The translations under genes and the position numbers were made by a program. Below the pieces are notes generated by a model. The model searched no databases, had not been told where the DNA came from, and was given only the letters and a program-made list of their open reading frames with translations. A stretch of 64,000 nucleotides of DNA from Bacteroidia bacterium (GTDB lineage Bacteria; Bacteroidota; Bacteroidia; Flavobacteriales; Schleiferiaceae), in contig JAUHWL010000005.1 in NCBI GenBank assembly GCA_030424545.1, positions 186,001-250,000 on the forward strand, in the 5' to 3' direction. Positions 61,947 through 64,000 of this stretch are shown here, one piece after another (positions within the stretch are counted from its first letter, which is position 1; each line of letters starts with the position of its first letter).

Positions 61947-62297
61947 ATGCCCAAAAACCTAAACAACATAAATTTTTTTGAACGCGTTTATGCCGTGGCC
62001 CTGCAAATACCTTTTGGCAGAGTAACAAGTTATGGCGCTATTGGAAAATATTTAGGTAGCGCTGGCAGCGCCAGAATGGTAGGCTGGGCTATGAATGCTA
62101 GCCACAACAAACCCGAAATTCCGGCACACAGAGTTGTAAATAGAAAAGGGTTACTTACAGGTAAACACCATTTTAATGGCTCCAACCTCATGCAAGAATT
62201 GTTAGAAAACGAAGGCATTCAGGTTGTTGAAAATCAAATTCAAAATCTAGAACAGCATTTTTGGGACCCTATGATAGAGTTAAAAATAAAAGAGTAA
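61947..62297 (+). CDS. Alkyltransferase-like protein (ATL), MGMT family without the acceptor cysteine
   Basis: 116 residues. The MGMT DNA-binding HTH is present (VTSYGAIGKYLGSAGSARMVGWAMNAS) but the acceptor motif PCHRV is PAHRVV, with Ala for Cys. It therefore cannot accept alkyl groups. ATL proteins bind O6-alkylguanine and flag it for nucleotide excision repair. Thermus ATL also has Ala. A near-promoter TAATCTTTG (one extra base) lies at 61922-61930. Confidence 0.92.
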   Translation: MPKNLNNINFFERVYAVALQIPFGRVTSYGAIGKYLGSAGSARMVGWAMNASHNKPEIPAHRVVNRKGLLTGKHHFNGSNLMQELLENEGIQVVENQIQNLEQHFWDPMIELKIKE

Positions 62298-62308
62298 ATC
62301 CAACCACA

Positions 62309-62326
62309 ATTGCTAGATTTAGCAAT
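62309..62326. promoter_or_regulatory. Hairpin ATTGCTA-GATT-TAGCAAT
   Basis: 7-bp perfect dyad with a 4-nt loop, 16 nt before ATG 62343. Without a T-run, so not a terminator; possible operator or leader hairpin. Confidence 0.35.
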
Positions 62327-62342
62327 CTATAAAACATTTTGC

Positions 62343-63269
62343 ATGAAAATAATTTCTACCGCATTAGTATTACTAGCAACACTTATTCTAGTTCCGATAG
62401 CTACCTACTATTTTGGTGCTCCATTAGGGGGTACAGAAAAAGAAGCCCTTTACTTTTTAGCTAAAGTTTTAGTAGGTGTTATATTAATCTGTTTTGTTTT
62501 AGGCGAAGCAACCCAAAACAATAGCCAAGTAGATAAATTATGGAGCATCTTGCCCATTGGTTACGTTTGGTACGTGGCTTTCGTAGGAGACTTTTCACCT
62601 AGACTTGTAGTTATGTCTACCCTGGTTACACTTTGGGGCATCCGTTTAACGGCCAACTTTGCTTTAAAAGGCGCGTATAAATTGGCATTTTGGCAAGGCG
62701 AGGAAGATTACCGTTGGCAAGTTTTGCGCCAAAAACCAGAATTTAAACCACGCTGGAAATGGACACTTTTTAATTTGTTCTTTATCTGCGGCTACCAAAA
62801 CACGTTGATTTTACTGTTTACCTTACCCACAATTGTAGCCCTACAATACAACAACGTGCCACTTGGCAATTTAGATTTTACTATTGCCGGCATTATGTTT
62901 TTGTTTATTGTGTATGAAACCATTGCAGATTTGCAACATTGGCGCTTTCAATCGGAAAAATGGAAAAAAATAAATGCCGGAGAAACATTACATGGCGATT
63001 ATAAAAAAGGGTTTTTAGACAAAGGGCTGTGGCGATTTTCTCGTCACCCTAACTATTTTGCAGAACAAAGCATTTGGGTTAGTTTTTACTTTTTTAGTGT
63101 AGCTGCTTCGGGCGAGTGGGTGAACTGGAGCGCCATTGGGTGTTTACTTCTCATTTTACTCTTTCAGGGTAGCAGTAACTTTAGCGAAGAAATTAGTGCA
63201 GAAAAGTATCCAGAGTATAAAAACTACCAGAAAAAAGTGCCGCGCTTTATTCCCCTAAAATTAAAATAA
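62343..63269 (+). CDS. DUF1295 / steroid 5-alpha-reductase-like membrane protein
   Basis: 308 residues from ATG 62343 (an upstream TTG 62310 start is unlikely, since the hairpin lies across it). About seven hydrophobic segments; the C-terminal signature GLWRFSRHPNYFAEQSIWVSFYFF matches DUF1295/isoprenylcysteine methyltransferase-like enzymes that bind NADPH or SAM near this motif. Reductase of a lipid or isoprenoid is likely; substrate unknown. MmcQ gene follows after 6 nt. Confidence 0.85.
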   Translation: MKIISTALVLLATLILVPIATYYFGAPLGGTEKEALYFLAKVLVGVILICFVLGEATQNNSQVDKLWSILPIGYVWYVAFVGDFSPRLVVMSTLVTLWGIRLTANFALKGAYKLAFWQGEEDYRWQVLRQKPEFKPRWKWTLFNLFFICGYQNTLILLFTLPTIVALQYNNVPLGNLDFTIAGIMFLFIVYETIADLQHWRFQSEKWKKINAGETLHGDYKKGFLDKGLWRFSRHPNYFAEQSIWVSFYFFSVAASGEWVNWSAIGCLLLILLFQGSSNFSEEISAEKYPEYKNYQKKVPRFIPLKLK

Positions 63270-63275
63270 TAAACC

Positions 63276-63629
63276 ATGAATATTGAAGAGTTGCGCCTAT
63301 ACTGCCTTGCCAAACCTGGCACCACAGAGGGATTGCCTTTTGGGCCCGATGTTTTGGTTTTAAAAGTAATGGGAAAAATGTTTGCCCTTATACCCCTAGA
63401 AGACGATGACATTAAAATAAATTTAAAATGCGACCCTGAGATGGCCATCGCCTTGCGCGAAAAATATAGTAGTGTAAAAGAAGGCTACCATATGAATAAA
63501 AAACTTTGGAATACAGTTACTGTAGATGGTAGCTTTGCCACATCAGAACTGCGTAGTTGGATAGACAATAGTTATGACCTAGTTGTGGCTGGTTTACCAA
63601 AAAAATTGCGCGAAGAGCTAAATAATTAA
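63276..63629 (+). CDS. MmcQ/YjbR family protein
   Basis: 117 residues. The N-terminal LYCLAKPGTTEGLPFGPDVLVLKVMGKMFALI and C-terminal GYHMNKKLWNTVTVDG...SYDLVVAGLPKK match the CyaY-like YjbR/MmcQ fold, possibly DNA-binding. Role unknown. Lies 6 nt after the DUF1295 gene and 1 nt before the next. Confidence 0.9.
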   Translation: MNIEELRLYCLAKPGTTEGLPFGPDVLVLKVMGKMFALIPLEDDDIKINLKCDPEMAIALREKYSSVKEGYHMNKKLWNTVTVDGSFATSELRSWIDNSYDLVVAGLPKKLREELNN

Positions 63630-63630
63630 A

Positions 63631-64000
63631 ATGAAAACACTGGCTAAATATTTCTTACAAGGGTTGCTATATATTACACCAATAGCCGTTACTATTTACG
63701 TGCTTTATTGGGTGTTTATGAAGCTAGATAGCATATTTAACTTCTATTACCCAGGTGTTGGAATTCTTATTGTTTTGCTTGTTGTTACCGCCATAGGTGT
63801 TGTAGGAAGCCAGCTTATTAAGCTACCCTTTTTTGGTTTTATTGAGGGGCAATTAGAAAGAGCCCCTTTAGTAAAAACCATTTATACCTCTGTTAAAGAT
63901 TTACTTAACGCATTTGTTGGTCAGAAAAAGAGCTTTAACCAACCCGTTTTAGTAAAATTATATGAGGAATCTGAAATACGCAGATTAGGTTTTATTACAG
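63631..64000 (+). CDS. DUF502 family membrane protein, cut by window end
   Basis: 123 residues visible from ATG 63631, one base after the MmcQ stop. Two hydrophobic segments (LLYITPIAVTIYVLYWVF; VGILIVLLVVTAIGVVGSQL) and the LVKTIYTSVKDLLNAF...FNQPVLVKLYE motif are those of DUF502. Function unknown. Confidence 0.88.
   Translation, partial: MKTLAKYFLQGLLYITPIAVTIYVLYWVFMKLDSIFNFYYPGVGILIVLLVVTAIGVVGSQLIKLPFFGFIEGQLERAPLVKTIYTSVKDLLNAFVGQKKSFNQPVLVKLYEESEIRRLGFIT

Overview
The window is ordinary chromosomal DNA from a member of the Bacteroidetes, most likely order Flavobacteriales. Several things point that way: type IX secretion sorting domains on two large secreted proteins, the MurF-alanine racemase fusion, DUF3109 and TlpA-type lipoproteins, a eukaryote-like class Ia ribonucleotide reductase, a DNA primase lacking its zinc ligands, and recurring TAnnTTTG promoter elements (the Bacteroidetes housekeeping -7 motif) with almost no Shine-Dalgarno sequences. 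I cannot name family or genus with confidence. I see no rRNA, tRNA, CRISPR array, insertion sequence or prophage.

Layout. 1-5.7 kb: a cut-off secreted thermolysin-like protease facing left, then a rightward run of an ArnT-like glycosyltransferase, a TlpA-like lipoprotein and two cysteine-cluster proteins. 6-9.6 kb: nrdB-nrdA with a hairpin-rich leader and a clear terminator. 10-13.4 kb: acetyltransferase, fatty acid desaturase and several small membrane or secreted proteins, including a 25-residue microprotein. 13.4-22.5 kb: ABC exporter, rbfA, LolE-like permease, dusB, CPBP protease, SanA-like protein, polyprenyl diphosphate synthase and two tandem MscS channels. 22.5-26.1 kb: an exopolysaccharide O-acetylation pair (AlgJ/AlgX-like plus MBOAT) and an HTH protein. 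26.3-32.7 kb: two recently duplicated lipoproteins and a 1654-residue secreted hydrolase/beta-helix protein. 32.7-46.7 kb: dnaG, a YCF48-like secreted protein, alpha/beta hydrolase, AlkD-like protein, M1 aminopeptidase, two envelope proteins, murF-alr, tdk, a conserved hypothetical and rsmI. 46.8-51.1 kb: the most accessory-looking part, with a STAS-like protein, a STAS/GHKL-ATPase protein and a type IIG restriction-modification enzyme. 51.3-64 kb: marC, glyS, a small acidic lipoprotein, ctp protease, dCMP deaminase, DAHP synthase-chorismate mutase, fasciclin lipoprotein, recJ, two lipoproteins, trmB, an alkyltransferase-like protein, a DUF1295 membrane enzyme, MmcQ/YjbR and a cut-off DUF502 protein.

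Genes that work together: nrdA/nrdB, dCMP deaminase and thymidine kinase supply deoxynucleotides. dnaG, recJ, AlkD, the alkyltransferase-like protein and the restriction enzyme act on DNA. rbfA, rsmI, dusB, trmB and glyS serve translation. murF-alr, polyprenyl diphosphate synthase, SanA, the ABC and LolE-like transporters and the MscS channels serve the envelope.

The most notable observations are: (1) two palindromic intergenic-type repeats inserted in frame inside the type IIG enzyme gene, with relatives in intergenic DNA nearby; (2) promoters placed 4-5 nt before start codons, implying leaderless mRNAs, which also correct several gene starts; (3) loss of all four zinc ligands in DnaG; (4) a tandem lipoprotein duplication that is about 94% identical for 421 nt and then abruptly unrelated; (5) a STAS/ATPase pair beside the restriction enzyme; and (6) a structured, terminator-ended stretch after trmB that could be a small RNA.
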